DNA of 64,000 bases from Micromonospora coriariae (GCF_900091455.1 NZ_LT607412.1:2604001-2668000), one strand, 5' to 3'; shown: positions 23,483 through 32,963, numbered from the stretch's first letter. Notes: generated from the letters alone by a model not told the origin. A program made the numbers and translations.

Positions 23483-24894
23483 CGCGTCTGTCGTCCTTCG
23501 CTCGTCGTCTTCCCGCCGTCGTCCGGCTGGAGCCGTACCTCAAGACGGTACGACGTCCGGGTCGCATCGTCGCGTCCGTGGAGCCGCAGCACGCCGGACG
23601 TCACGGTGTGCGGAGCCAGCGCAGCGGGTTCACCGGCTTGCGACTGCTTCCGCAGGTTGTAGGAAATCACGCCGGAGCAGAGCAGGACCAGTACGGCCAG
23701 CAGGATGGCGAGGAGCACCATTCCGGGCCGGGACCGGCGAGGATCGGGTGCCGGCAGCGCCGGGCCGGCCTGCCGGAGGTACGCCTGCTGATGCTCCTGC
23801 CGCACCGGTGCCGACGGCACCGCGGCGGCGCCGCGCGGGTAACCGGCGGGGCTGACGGGCGGGCGTGCGTGCGGGACGGCCGGCGCGACGGCGGTGGGCC
23901 GGGGCTGCTGGGCCGGCGTGACGGCGGTCGGCCGTTGGCCGGCGACCGGCGGTCGGTGCGGGGTGCCCGGCGGGCGAAGCTGCTGCGCGGACGGCACCTG
24001 GGCCCGGCCGGGTGCGGCGGGCGAGGCCGGCGCCGCGGAGACCGGCCCGGGGTGGCCACCGGCCCTGGCCTGCTGGGAGAGCGCGGCCTTGAGCTGGCGG
24101 GCGACCCCGGCGAGGGCGGCGGCGCTGGGCCACCGGGCTGCCGGGTCCTTGGCCAACGCCCGTTCCACAACGGCCCGGACCTGCGGCGGGATGTCCGCCG
24201 GCAACGGTCGGGGGGTCTCCCGGACGTGCCGCATGGCGATGTCCAACGGGTTGTCGCCCTCGAACGGGCGGCGTCCGGCCAGGCACTGGTAGGCGACCAC
24301 GCCGAGCGCGTACACGTCGGACGCCGGGGTGGCGACGCCACCGGTGGCCTGCTCGGGCGAGATGTACGAGGCGGTGCCGAGCACCGAGCCGGCGGCGGTG
24401 AGCTGGCCGACCAGGTCGGAGCGGGCGATACCGAAGTCGGTCAGCACCAGCGTGCCGTTCGGCCGGACCAGCAGGTTGCCCGGCTTCACGTCGCGGTGCA
24501 CGATGCCCTTCTCGTGGGCGGCGTGCAACGCGTCCGCGGCCTGCGCGACCAGGGCCATCGTCCGGGCCGGGGTGAGCCGGCCGACCCGGCTCAGCGTGGA
24601 CGACAGGGCATCGCCCTCGACGTACTCCATGACCAGGAAGGCGATCTGCTGGTCGTTGCCGAAGTCGTAGACGTCCACCACGCCGGGGTGGTTGATGGTG
24701 GCCATGGTCCGTGCCTCGCCGCGGAACCGCTCGGCGAAGTCCGGGTCGTCGAGCAGCGCGGGAAGCAGGCTCTTGACCGCGACCGTCCGGCCGAGCACCT
24801 GGTCGGTGCCGCGCCAGACGTCGCCCATGCCGCCGCTGGCGATCCGCTCGTCGAGGCGGTAGCGGTTGCCGAGCTGGACGCCGGGGCTGAGCAT
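23479..24894 (-). CDS. pknA: Ser/Thr protein kinase PknA
   Basis: 471 residues from ATG 24894, one base after the pbpA stop. The kinase domain begins NRYRLDERIASGGMGDVWRG with Lys41 in VAVKSLLP, HRDVKPGN and DFGIARSD, and runs to about 275. A long Pro/Ala-rich juxtamembrane segment (about 290-415) leads to one membrane helix (MVLLAILLAVLVLLCSGVIS) and a short outside tail of about 45 residues without PASTA domains. PknA and PknB phosphorylate division and wall proteins (for example FtsZ, CwlM, Wag31) in mycobacteria. The open frame extends upstream to 24969 inside pbpA, but family alignment supports this start. Confidence 0.95.
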   Translation of the reverse strand: MLSPGVQLGNRYRLDERIASGGMGDVWRGTDQVLGRTVAVKSLLPALLDDPDFAERFRGEARTMATINHPGVVDVYDFGNDQQIAFLVMEYVEGDALSSTLSRVGRLTPARTMALVAQAADALHAAHEKGIVHRDVKPGNLLVRPNGTLVLTDFGIARSDLVGQLTAAGSVLGTASYISPEQATGGVATPASDVYALGVVAYQCLAGRRPFEGDNPLDIAMRHVRETPRPLPADIPPQVRAVVERALAKDPAARWPSAAALAGVARQLKAALSQQARAGGHPGPVSAAPASPAAPGRAQVPSAQQLRPPGTPHRPPVAGQRPTAVTPAQQPRPTAVAPAVPHARPPVSPAGYPRGAAAVPSAPVRQEHQQAYLRQAGPALPAPDPRRSRPGMVLLAILLAVLVLLCSGVISYNLRKQSQAGEPAALAPHTVTSGVLRLHGRDDATRTSYRLEVRLQPDDGGKTTSEGRQTR

Positions 24895-24895
24895 G

Positions 24896-26401
24896 TCAGC
24901 GACCCCCTGGGTCGGCGATGGCGGCCCGCATGATCTGACCGCCGATCCGGGCGGCCTCGCCGCTGCCACCGGAGCCGGCCTGCTCCAGGACGACGCAGAC
25001 CGCGGAGACCGGGTTGCCGTTCTTGTCCAGCGCGAAGCCGATGAACCAACCGTGGTCGGGCCGGTCCGGAGCGGACTGCGCGGTGCCCGTCTTGCCGCCG
25101 ACCGTGTAGCCGCTGATCGCCGCGTTCCGGCCGGTGCCCTTCTGGACCACGCTGACCATCATGTCGCGCAGGTCGCCGGCAACCTGCCCGTCGACCGGCT
25201 GGCGCAGCTCCCGCGGCTTCGCTGTGTAGTAGCTGGTGGTCCGGTCCGGGGCGAGCAGCTGCCGGACCAGGTACGGCCGCATCTGGCTCCCGCCGTAGGC
25301 GACCGCCCCGGCGATCATGGCCCCCTCCAGCGGGGTCATCCGGACGTTGTTCTGGCCGATCGACGACTGGGCCAGCGCGGCCGGGTCGGTGCTGCCGTCC
25401 GGGTTCTGCATGTCGCCGGTCCGGCTGGCCGCCGTGGGCAGGCCGTCCTCGCCGAGCTGACCGACGGTGAGGTCGTCCTGCTCGAAGCCGAACTGCTGGG
25501 CCTTCTCCTTGATGGTGTCGGCGCCGAGCCGCACGCCGAGCTGGGCGAAACCGGTGTTGCACGAGTAGGTCACCGCGTCCAGCAGGGTGACCTGGTCCTT
25601 CGGGCAGATCGACGGAGCGGCGTTACGGATCGGGCTGCCCGAGGTGGGCGGGGTGTAGCTCGGCCCGGCCGGGATCGAGGTGGATTTACTGATCCCGTTC
25701 TCCAGCGCCGCCGCGGCGACCACGATCTTGAAGGTGGATCCCGGCGGCAGCGTCTCGGAGAGCGCCCGGTTATTCAGCGGTTTATCCGGGTCCTGATCCA
25801 GCTTGTTGAACGCCGCCGCCGCCTCGGAGCCGTTGTGGCTGGCCAGCGGGCGCGGGTCGAAGCTGGGCATGGAAACCAGCGCCTGCACCGCGCCGGTGCG
25901 CGGGTCGATCGCGATCGCCGCGCCCTTCTTCACCCCTACCTGGTTGTTGCGCAGCTGGTCGTACGCCACGTCCTGGGCCCGCTTGGAGAGGGTGAGCAGC
26001 ACGTTGCCGCCACCGGTGTCGTCGCCGGTGAACATGTCCTTCAACCGGTCGCCGATCAACTGGTCGCTGGTGCCGGCCAGGAAGTCGTTCTCTACCCTCT
26101 CGATGCCCTGGTCCGCCAGGTTGACCGGCTTGTAGCCGAGCACGTGGGCATACTTGGCGCCACCTGGATAGGTGCGCAGGAACTTCAGCTTGCCGGTGGT
26201 CTCCTTGCTGGTGGCCACCGCAGTGCCGCCGACCTCGATGTTGCCGCGCTTGCGCTTGTAGTCGGCGACCTGGACCCGGCCGTTGTAGTCGCTGGTGCGG
26301 TACTCGTCGGCCTTCTGGAACTGAATCCAGTTGAGGTTCGCGAAGAGCAGGCCGAACAGGACCATCACGACGACGCCGACGCGGCGCAGTGGTGCGTTCA
26401 C
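24896..26401 (-). CDS. pbpA: Penicillin-binding protein PbpA (class B transpeptidase)
   Basis: 501 residues. A short cytoplasmic end and one membrane anchor (VGVVVMVLFGLLFANLNWIQ) are followed by the pedestal region (KRGNIEVGGTAVA ... YAHVLGYKP) and the transpeptidase domain with SxxK in LPPGSTFKIV, SxN-type TYSCNTGFAQLG and KTGTAQSAP. It cross-links peptidoglycan with its SEDS partner RodA and in mycobacteria is regulated by PknB phosphorylation. The GTG start overlaps the rodA stop (GTGA), and the stop is one base from pknA, so the set is tightly coupled. Confidence 0.96.
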   Translation of the reverse strand: MNAPLRRVGVVVMVLFGLLFANLNWIQFQKADEYRTSDYNGRVQVADYKRKRGNIEVGGTAVATSKETTGKLKFLRTYPGGAKYAHVLGYKPVNLADQGIERVENDFLAGTSDQLIGDRLKDMFTGDDTGGGNVLLTLSKRAQDVAYDQLRNNQVGVKKGAAIAIDPRTGAVQALVSMPSFDPRPLASHNGSEAAAAFNKLDQDPDKPLNNRALSETLPPGSTFKIVVAAAALENGISKSTSIPAGPSYTPPTSGSPIRNAAPSICPKDQVTLLDAVTYSCNTGFAQLGVRLGADTIKEKAQQFGFEQDDLTVGQLGEDGLPTAASRTGDMQNPDGSTDPAALAQSSIGQNNVRMTPLEGAMIAGAVAYGGSQMRPYLVRQLLAPDRTTSYYTAKPRELRQPVDGQVAGDLRDMMVSVVQKGTGRNAAISGYTVGGKTGTAQSAPDRPDHGWFIGFALDKNGNPVSAVCVVLEQAGSGGSGEAARIGGQIMRAAIADPGGR

Positions 26402-27888
26402 GGCTTGATCACCTCCGTGGGAGCACCGTGCAGCTGCTCCGGCCGGCCGCCGGCGGGTCGGGCCGCCTTGGCGGCGCTCCCGCTCACCGGCCGACGGGCT
26501 CCGTCAGAGACCCGCAGCAGCACCGCGATGAGCAGCCAGTTCGCCATCAGCGACGAACCACCTGCGGACAGGAACGGGGTGGTCTGACCGGTCAGCGGGA
26601 TGAGCTTGCTGATCCCGCCGACGATCACGAAGACCTGGAGGCCGAGCGTGAACGCGAGACCACCGGCGAGCAGCTTGCCGAACGAGTCCCGCACCGCGAG
26701 CGCGGCCCGCAGCCCCCGCTCCACGATCAGCAGGTAGACGACGAGCAGCGCGGAGAGCCCGAAGAGACCGATCTCCTCGCCGATGCCGGCGAAGATGAAG
26801 TCGTTCTGCACCTCCGGCAGGATGTCCGGCTGACCGCCGCCCGGCCCGGCGCCGAAGAGCCCGCCCGTACCCAGGGCGAGCAGCCCCTGGACCAACTGGT
26901 AGCCCTTGTCGGTCGGGTCGGCGAACGGATCCAACCAGATCTCGGCACGTAGGTAGAAGTTGGCGAACGGCCCGCCGACCGTCGAGCCGAGGACGTAGGC
27001 GAGGTACGCGCCGCCGAAGAAGAGGACCAGGCCGATCAGCAGCCAGCTGACCCGTTCGGTGGCGATGTAGAGCGTCACCACGAACATGCCGAAGTAGAGC
27101 AGCGAGGTGCCCAGGTCCTTCTCGAACACCAGCACCAGGACGCTGATCAGCCAGACGCCGACCACCGGGCCGAGATCGCGGCCACGCGGGAAGTCGATGC
27201 CGAGGAAGCGCCGGCTGGCCAGCGACAACACCTCACGCTTGCGCACCAGGTAGTAGGCGAAGAAGACCAGCAGCGCCAGCTTGGCGAACTCACCCGGTTG
27301 GATGGAGAAGCTGCCCACCCGGATCCACAGCTTCGCGCCGTTGATCTCGGAGATGCTCGACGGCAGCACCGCCGGGAGCATCACCAGCACGATGCCGGCC
27401 AACCCCAGGGTGTACGCGTACCGCGAGATCGACCGGTGGTCGCGCATGATGGCGAGCAGGCTCGCGGCGAGGACCACCGCACCGAGCGTCCAGGCCAGCT
27501 GGCGCCCGCCCTGCCCCGCGAAGACGGCCAGGCTCTCCCGCTCGGCCACCGGGGCGTCGCCCAGGTCGATCCGGCGCAGGAAGCCCACCCCGAGCCCGTT
27601 GAGCAGGGCCACCGCCGGCAGCAGCGCCGGGTCGGCGAAGGGTGCCAGGAACCGGATGACCAGGTGCAGGCCGAGGAAGACCGCGCCGAGCGCCGCGGCG
27701 GGCATCCAGAAGTCCGGAGTGACGGTGTCCAGCAGGTTCGCCTCGACGGTCGCCCCGTACGCGGCCACCAGCACCATCGCGAGCAGCAGCAGGGACAGCT
27801 CGGCGTTGCGGCGCGACCGCGCCAGGCGTACGCCGGATTGCTCGCCCGCATTGGCGGGCGAGGGAGCCGGTGTGGCCGCTACGGTCAC
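26398..27888 (-). CDS. rodA: SEDS peptidoglycan glycosyltransferase RodA (FtsW/RodA/SpoVE family)
   Basis: 496 residues with about 12 membrane segments. Typical motifs are INGAKLWIRVGSFSIQPGEF with AKLALLVFFAYYL, VLVFEKDLGTSLLYFGMFVV (the catalytic Asp/Glu loop), QNDFIFAGIGEEIGLFGLSA and LIPLTGQTTPFLSAGGSS. It polymerises lipid II glycan strands with PbpA. The N-terminal 30 residues and the last 40 are cytoplasmic and Ala/Pro-rich. The GTG start is 30 bases after the pstP stop, with GAGG upstream. It is conserved in order with Rv0017c. Confidence 0.96.
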   Translation of the reverse strand: MTVAATPAPSPANAGEQSGVRLARSRRNAELSLLLLAMVLVAAYGATVEANLLDTVTPDFWMPAAALGAVFLGLHLVIRFLAPFADPALLPAVALLNGLGVGFLRRIDLGDAPVAERESLAVFAGQGGRQLAWTLGAVVLAASLLAIMRDHRSISRYAYTLGLAGIVLVMLPAVLPSSISEINGAKLWIRVGSFSIQPGEFAKLALLVFFAYYLVRKREVLSLASRRFLGIDFPRGRDLGPVVGVWLISVLVLVFEKDLGTSLLYFGMFVVTLYIATERVSWLLIGLVLFFGGAYLAYVLGSTVGGPFANFYLRAEIWLDPFADPTDKGYQLVQGLLALGTGGLFGAGPGGGQPDILPEVQNDFIFAGIGEEIGLFGLSALLVVYLLIVERGLRAALAVRDSFGKLLAGGLAFTLGLQVFVIVGGISKLIPLTGQTTPFLSAGGSSLMANWLLIAVLLRVSDGARRPVSGSAAKAARPAGGRPEQLHGAPTEVIKP

Positions 27889-27918
27889 GGGTGGAGTCCT
27901 CGAGATCTCAGCTGACGC

Positions 27919-29391
27919 TCACTCAGGAGACCGGCAACCGGCCGGGTCGAGCCCTGGCGTGGTCGAGTCGGAGGGCGTGGCGTCGGGTGTGGTGGTCGGA
28001 CCGGTCACGCCGACAGCGGCGGTCGCACCGGTGGTCGGAGTGGCGCTGACGACCCCGTTGGGGGTCACCGACGCTTTGGCGCTGGGGCTGCCGTTCGGTG
28101 CCGGCGTCGTTCCGGCCGGCGTGGGGGTGGGCGTCGGCGTCGCGCCCACCGCGGCGGTCGGGTCGGCCGGGCAGAGCGGCTTCAGGTTGGGGTTGCTCGG
28201 GGTGTCGCTCGTCAGCTCGGCGAGTTGACGCTCGGCGTCCGGCTCGCTCTTGGCCCGGATGCCCACCTTGACGGTGTCCTGCGCCGCCACGGTGAGGTCG
28301 TCCAGCCGGGTGCCGCTGGTGCGGTGCACGGTGGAGAGGTCCATCCCGGCGATCTGACCCTGGATGCCACGGAAGACGGCGACCTGGCCCTCCTCGGTGG
28401 CGCCCACGTAGTACTGCCGCTGCGTGTAGGTCCAGCCCGCGAAGAGCCCGCCGCCGAGGATCACCAGCAGGGCCAGCGCCATGGCTGTGGCCCGCACCGG
28501 GCGGCGCTTCGGCTCCTGCTCGTCGTCCGCCGCCGGCGGCTCCTCGGGCGCGGCCGGACGGGGCGCGGAGAGCGCCGAGGCCCGGGCGGCCGGGGTGGAG
28601 TCGTCGGCGGAGGTGGCCATGCCCCGGTCCCGGGCGGCGGCGCCGCCAACGATCGGGGTCGCCTCGACGATGTCCTGGTCCGTGGCGTCCGCGATGATCA
28701 CCGTGATGTTGTCCGGCCCACCGCCGCGCAGCGCGAGCTGCACCAGCCGCTCGACGCACTGCTGCGGGTCGGCGTACTCCCGCAGCGTCTCGCCGATGGT
28801 CTCGGCGCTGACCACGCCCGAGAGGCCGTCGCTGCAGATCAGGTACCGGTCGCCGGGCAGCACCTGGCGCACCGAGTACTCCGGGTCGATGTCCCGGCCG
28901 TCCAGGGCCCGGGTGAGCAACGACCGCTGCGGGTGGCTGCTCGCCTCCTCGGCGCTGATCCGACCCTCGTCGACGAGCATCTGGACGTAGGTGTCGTCCT
29001 TGGTGACCTGCGCGAACTCACCGTTGCGCAGCAGATAGGCCCGCGAGTCGCCGATGTGGACCATCCCCAGCTTGCTGCCGGAGAAGAGGGTCGCCGTCAG
29101 CGTGGTGCCCATCCCCTCCAACTGCGGGTTGGCGTCCACCGTGTCGCGGAGTTGTTGGTTGGCGGTGCCCACGGCCGAACGCAACGCGTCGACGAGAGCG
29201 TCCCCCGGGACGTCCTCGTCGAGCGGCGCCATGGCACCGATGACGATGTTGCTGGCGACGTCACCGGCGGCCATGCCGCCCATGCCGTCGGCAACGGCGA
29301 GTAGCCGCGGCCCGGCGTAGACGGAGTCTTGATTGCCGTCTCGGATCAGACCGCGGTCGCTGTGGGCCGCATAGCGCAGGGTCAGAGTCAT
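27919..29391 (-). CDS. pstP: PP2C-type Ser/Thr phosphatase PstP
   Basis: 490 residues. The PP2C domain (about 1-240) contains RYAAHSDRGLIRDGNQDSV, LLAVADGMGGMAAGDVAS, GMGTTLTATLFSG, VHIGDSRAYLLRNG, LICSDGLSGVV and GGGPDNITVIIAD, including the metal-binding Asp residues. A charged linker precedes one membrane helix (AMALALLVILGGGLFAGWTY) and an extracytoplasmic domain of about 170 residues ending in a Pro/Thr-rich tail. It reverses PknA/PknB phosphorylation. The ATG overlaps the fhaB stop (ATGA). Confidence 0.96.
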   Translation of the reverse strand: MTLTLRYAAHSDRGLIRDGNQDSVYAGPRLLAVADGMGGMAAGDVASNIVIGAMAPLDEDVPGDALVDALRSAVGTANQQLRDTVDANPQLEGMGTTLTATLFSGSKLGMVHIGDSRAYLLRNGEFAQVTKDDTYVQMLVDEGRISAEEASSHPQRSLLTRALDGRDIDPEYSVRQVLPGDRYLICSDGLSGVVSAETIGETLREYADPQQCVERLVQLALRGGGPDNITVIIADATDQDIVEATPIVGGAAARDRGMATSADDSTPAARASALSAPRPAAPEEPPAADDEQEPKRRPVRATAMALALLVILGGGLFAGWTYTQRQYYVGATEEGQVAVFRGIQGQIAGMDLSTVHRTSGTRLDDLTVAAQDTVKVGIRAKSEPDAERQLAELTSDTPSNPNLKPLCPADPTAAVGATPTPTPTPAGTTPAPNGSPSAKASVTPNGVVSATPTTGATAAVGVTGPTTTPDATPSDSTTPGLDPAGCRSPE

Positions 29392-29873
29392 GGCCGTAAT
29401 TCGAGGGAAGTGCGGCCGATCCGGATCGGCACGCCGAGGGGGACGGGGGTTGGTCCGGTGACCTTAGCGCGATCTAGGTACGTGCCGTTAGTCGAGCCGA
29501 GGTCCTCGACGAACCACTGCCCTTCGCGCGGCACGAGCCGGGCGTGCCGCGCGGAGGCGTAGTCGTCGGTGATGACCAGGGTGGAGTCCTCGGCCCGACC
29601 GATGGTGATCTGCGCTTCACCGAGAGTGATCCGAGTGCCGGCCAGCTGACCGGCGGTCACCACCAGCTGGTGTGCCGCTCTGCCGCGCTTCACCTTCGCC
29701 GGCTTGGCCGCCTGCCCCGTCGAGGCGCCCACCGCACGTGGCGCCGCCACCAGACGACCGGACCGGGCTCCCGCGAAGAGGTCCCGGCGGATCACGCCGA
29801 CCACCGTGAACACGAAGATCCACAGCAGGATCAGGAACCCGAACCGGGCGACGGTGATGACCAGTTCCGGCAA
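29388..29873 (-). CDS. fhaB: FHA-domain membrane protein FhaB (FipA)
   Basis: 161 residues. One N-terminal membrane segment (VARFGFLILLWIFVFTVVGV) and a short basic linker lead to a C-terminal FHA domain (about 85-161): ITIGRAEDSTLVITDDYASA, RHARLVPREGQWFVEDLGST and NGTYLDRAKV. FHA domains bind phosphothreonine; FhaB links PknA/PknB signalling to FtsZ/FtsQ in mycobacteria. The start is TTG (29871-29873). No upstream ATG/GTG fits the family N terminus, and the gene begins 7 bases after the fhaA stop, so translation is probably coupled. Confidence 0.94.
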   Translation of the reverse strand: MPELVITVARFGFLILLWIFVFTVVGVIRRDLFAGARSGRLVAAPRAVGASTGQAAKPAKVKRGRAAHQLVVTAGQLAGTRITLGEAQITIGRAEDSTLVITDDYASARHARLVPREGQWFVEDLGSTNGTYLDRAKVTGPTPVPLGVPIRIGRTSLELRP

Positions 29874-29879
29874 GGCGGG

Positions 29880-30641
29880 TCAGCCGTCCACGCGGAAGGT
29901 CAGCGTCGTGGTGCCGAGCTGGACCATGTCACCCGGATTGAGGGCGACGGCGGAGACCCGCTGGCCGTTGACCATGGTGCCGTTGGTCGACCCCAGATCG
30001 GTCAGCACGACCTGGCCGCCGTCGAAGTCCAGCCGGGCGTGTCGCCGGGAGATGCCGACGTCGGGCAGGCGCAGGTTGGCCTGATCGCCGCGACCGATCA
30101 CCGTCGACCCCATCTGGAGGGGATAGGTGCGCCCGTCACCCGAGACCAGCCGCACGTTGCGGCCGCCGCCCTGCCCGGGCGGTGGACCGTAACCGCCACC
30201 CTGGTCGTACGCGGGATAGGCGGGCGGGCCGGCGTCGTAGCCGGGCGCCGAGACCGGGGCGACCTCGCCGCCGGTGTAGACCTCGGCGGTGACCCGGAAC
30301 ATCCCCGTGTCCAGGCCCTCCCCCCGTTCGATCTCGACGATCACGTCGCCGTAGACCGTCCAGGCCTGCTCGCCGATGAACTCCGCCTGCGACTGGGCCA
30401 GCTCCTGGGCCAGCGCGGCGGCGTACGGCGCCAGACGACTGTGGTCGAACGGCGAGAGATCGATCACGTAGCGGTTGGGCACCAATGTGCGCCCACCGGC
30501 CAGGATCGCCTTGTGCGCCTCGGCCTCCCGCTGCATGGCGTTGAGGATCTCCACGGGGTGGACCACCCCTTTGAAGACCTTGGCGAAGGCCCCTTCGACC
30601 AGGCCTTCCAGACGCTTCTCGAAGCGTTGCAGCACGCTCAC
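29880..30641 (-). CDS. fhaA: FHA-domain protein FhaA (DUF3662 + FHA)
   Basis: About 253 residues. The N-terminal DUF3662 domain (LQRFEKRLEGLVEGAFAKVF; VHPVEILNAMQREAEAHKAI; VPNRYVIDLSPFDHSRLAPY) is followed by a Gly/Pro/Tyr-rich linker and a C-terminal FHA domain (STVIGRGDQANLRLPDVGIS; RRHARLDFDGGQVVLTDLGS; NGTMVNGQRV). FhaA binds phosphorylated CwlM/MviN and moderates peptidoglycan precursor export in mycobacteria. I place the start at GTG 30641, which has GAGGAGGAG five bases upstream and matches the family N terminus; an ATG at 30668 lacks a ribosome binding site. It is the first gene of the fhaA-fhaB-pstP-rodA-pbpA-pknA-pknB operon. Confidence 0.93.
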   Translation of the reverse strand: MSVLQRFEKRLEGLVEGAFAKVFKGVVHPVEILNAMQREAEAHKAILAGGRTLVPNRYVIDLSPFDHSRLAPYAAALAQELAQSQAEFIGEQAWTVYGDVIVEIERGEGLDTGMFRVTAEVYTGGEVAPVSAPGYDAGPPAYPAYDQGGGYGPPPGQGGGRNVRLVSGDGRTYPLQMGSTVIGRGDQANLRLPDVGISRRHARLDFDGGQVVLTDLGSTNGTMVNGQRVSAVALNPGDMVQLGTTTLTFRVDG

Positions 30642-30875
30642 CGGCTCCTCCTCGGGTCCCGAGGACATGATGGTATCCGGCCGGCGCGCGCGCAGCTCAC
30701 ACGCCGCTCGGCCGCCTGCTCCCGGCCCGTTCGGATGGGCCGGGTCTCCCGTGCTAATCTTTCGTCCGCCACGAACGGTAACCGCTCGTGGCGAGCGCCG
30801 GGGACAGCGTAGTATCTCCGGGGCCTGCTGGAGACAGTGGGCTCGGGGCGGCTACAGTGTTCCGGGTCGTGCCAC

Positions 30876-30961
30876 GGGGATGTGGCGGAATGGCAGACGC
30901 GCACGGTTCAGGTCCGTGTGCCCGAAAGGGCGTGGGGGTTCAACTCCCCCCATCCCCACCA
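30876..30961 (+). tRNA. tRNA-Leu (anticodon CAG)
   Basis: GGGGATG (30876-30882) pairs with CATCCCC (30951-30957), followed by A and an encoded CCA (30959-30961). There is a type II variable arm (GTGTGCCCGAAAGGGCGT region). The anticodon CAG lies in GGTTCAGGTCC and the T arm is GGGGGTTCAACTCCCCC. The mature part is 83 bases. A tRNA-Leu follows fhaA in M. tuberculosis as well. Confidence 0.95.
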
Positions 30962-30968
30962 CCGACGA

Positions 30969-30991
30969 GGGCTCCGCAGAATGCGGGGCCC
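30969..30991 (+). terminator. Terminator of tRNA-Leu
   Basis: GGGCTCCGCA / TGCGGGGCCC hairpin with one mismatch and loop GAA, followed by TTCCGT, 8 bases after the CCA. Confidence 0.65.
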
Positions 30992-31067
30992 TTCCGTCAT
31001 ATCGGGGCGCGCCCGGCGTCACGCTATGCTCCGATGGTTTCTGCCTCCGATGGACCAGGAGTGGCGT

Positions 31068-32141
31068 GTGAGTGTCGCGTTGGTGACCGGGTCGGGTGGT
31101 CTGATCGGCTCCGAGGCGGTCCGGCACTTCGCCGGCCTCGGTCTGGACGTCGTCGGCATCGACAACGACATGCGCCGGTACTTCTTCGGCGAGGACGGCT
31201 CCACCTCGTGGAGCCTGGAGCGGCTCAGCCGTGACCTGGGCACCGCGTACACCCACTTCGCGGTGGACATCCGGGACCGGGACGGCCTGGAGCAGGTGTT
31301 CAAGAAGTACGGCTCCGACATCGCCGTGGTGATCCACAGCGCGGCGCAGCCGAGTCACGACTGGGCCGCCAAGGAGCCGTACACGGACTTCGACGTGAAC
31401 GCCGGCGGCACGCTCAACATCTTGGAGAACACCCGGCGACACGCGATCGAGGCGCCGTTCATCCACTGCTCCACCAACAAGGTCTACGGTGACCGGCCCA
31501 ACAGCCTGCCGCTGATCGAGCTGGAGACCCGGTACGAGCTGCCCGAGGACCACCGCTGGTACCAGGGCATCACCGAGGACATGTCGATCGACAACTCGCT
31601 GCACTCGGTCTTCGGCGCTTCCAAGGTCGCCGCGGACGTGATGGTGCAGGAGTACGGGCGCTACTTCGACATGAAGACGGCCTGTTTCCGGGGCGGCACG
31701 CTGACCGGCCCGGCGCACTCGGCGGCCGAGCTGCACGGGTTCCTGGCCTACCTGATGCGCTGCGTGATGGAGGGCCGGACGTACAACCTGTTCGGCTACA
31801 AGGGCAAGATGGTCCGCGACGCGATCCACTCGCGTGACGTGCTGACCGCGTTCGAGGCGTTCTTCCGGGCACCGCGTTCGGCGGAGGTCTACAACCTCGG
31901 CGGAGGCCGGCACTCCAACACGTCGCACATCGAGGCGTTCCGGATCGCCGAGGAGATCACCGGCCGCGAGGCGCAGATCAACTACGTCGAGCAGAACCGC
32001 ACCGGCGACCACCAGTGGTACGTGAGCAGCATGGCTCGATTTGAGCAGCAGTACCCGGAGTGGGAGATTACGTATGACGTCCCGATGATCCTGCGGGAGA
32101 TCTACGAGGCAAACGTGGACAAGTGGGTGCCCCAGGCATGA
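31068..32141 (+). CDS. NAD-dependent sugar-nucleotide epimerase/dehydratase
   Basis: 357 residues, extended short-chain dehydrogenase. The NAD-binding motif is [16 protein letters not shown], followed by [31 protein letters not shown], catalytic Thr in [10 protein letters not shown] and a Lys in [19 protein letters not shown]. The usual catalytic Tyr appears to be replaced by Phe in FGASK (YxxxK would be expected); the HSVFGASK reading is clear. It resembles CDP-paratose/tyvelose-type epimerases. GTG 31068 is chosen because AGGAG lies 6 bases upstream. The stop overlaps the start of the next gene (ATGA), a glycosyltransferase, so both may serve an exopolysaccharide or wall glycan. Confidence 0.88.
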   Translation: MSVALVTGSGGLIGSEAVRHFAGLGLDVVGIDNDMRRYFFGEDGSTSWSLERLSRDLGTAYTHFAVDIRDRDGLEQVFKKYGSDIAVVIHSAAQPSHDWAAKEPYTDFDVNAGGTLNILENTRRHAIEAPFIHCSTNKVYGDRPNSLPLIELETRYELPEDHRWYQGITEDMSIDNSLHSVFGASKVAADVMVQEYGRYFDMKTACFRGGTLTGPAHSAAELHGFLAYLMRCVMEGRTYNLFGYKGKMVRDAIHSRDVLTAFEAFFRAPRSAEVYNLGGGRHSNTSHIEAFRIAEEITGREAQINYVEQNRTGDHQWYVSSMARFEQQYPEWEITYDVPMILREIYEANVDKWVPQA

Positions 32142-32944
32142 CCGCCCAGACCAAGCGCAACGTGCTCGGCGTCCTGGTCGACGCGACCGACTACGCCACG
32201 GCGACCGACGCCGTGGTGACCGCGGCGCACGAGCGACGCCCGCTCGCGCTGACCGCGCTGGCCGTGCACGGTGTGATGACCGGGGTGCTGGACCCGGCGC
32301 ACAACGCCCGACTCAACTCCTTCGACGTGGTCACCCCCGACGGTCAGCCGGTGCGCTGGGCGCTCAACCTGCTGCACCATGCCGGGCTCACCGACCGGGT
32401 CTACGGGCCGACGCTGACGCTGCACGTGCTGTCGCGCTTCGCCGACGAGGGGCTGCCGGTCTACCTGTACGGCTCCACCGAGGAGACGCTGGCCAAGCTG
32501 CTCCCGGCGCTGGAGCGGATGTTCCCGGCGCTGAAGATCGCCGGGGTGGAGCCGTCCAAGTTCCGCGCGGTCCAGCCGGGCGAGGACTTTGAGATCGCCG
32601 ACCGGATCCGGTCCAGCGGTGCCCGGCTGGTCCTGGTCGGGCTTGGCTGCCCGCGCCAGGAGGTCTTCGCGTACGCCATGCGGCCGTTGCTCGACATGCC
32701 GCTGATGGCGGTCGGGGCGGCCTTCGACTACCACGCCGGGCTGCTGCGCCAGCCCCCGTCGTGGATGCAGCGCGCCGGACTGGAGTGGTTCTGGCGGCTC
32801 GGTCTGGAGCCGAAGCGGCTCTGGCGCCGCTACGTGATCCTCAACCCGGCCTACCTGGCCCGGCTCGCCGGGCAGAAGACCGGCCTGTGGAAGGCCCGCC
32901 CGCCGGCGCCGGCCACCGAGCGGCCGGCCACCTTCGCGGTCTGA
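32138..32944 (+). CDS. WecG/TagA/CpsF family glycosyltransferase
   Basis: 268 residues. Family motifs are [40 protein letters not shown] (with the catalytic DG-P region), [70 protein letters not shown] and [20 protein letters not shown]. Members add N-acetylmannosaminuronic acid or ManNAc to lipid carriers (ECA, teichoic acid linkage) or cap polysaccharides. The sugar here is unknown. It is coupled to the epimerase gene by a 4-base overlap, and a strong terminator follows. Confidence 0.93.
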   Translation: MTAQTKRNVLGVLVDATDYATATDAVVTAAHERRPLALTALAVHGVMTGVLDPAHNARLNSFDVVTPDGQPVRWALNLLHHAGLTDRVYGPTLTLHVLSRFADEGLPVYLYGSTEETLAKLLPALERMFPALKIAGVEPSKFRAVQPGEDFEIADRIRSSGARLVLVGLGCPRQEVFAYAMRPLLDMPLMAVGAAFDYHAGLLRQPPSWMQRAGLEWFWRLGLEPKRLWRRYVILNPAYLARLAGQKTGLWKARPPAPATERPATFAV

Positions 32945-32963
32945 ACCCTGATTGGTACGGCAC

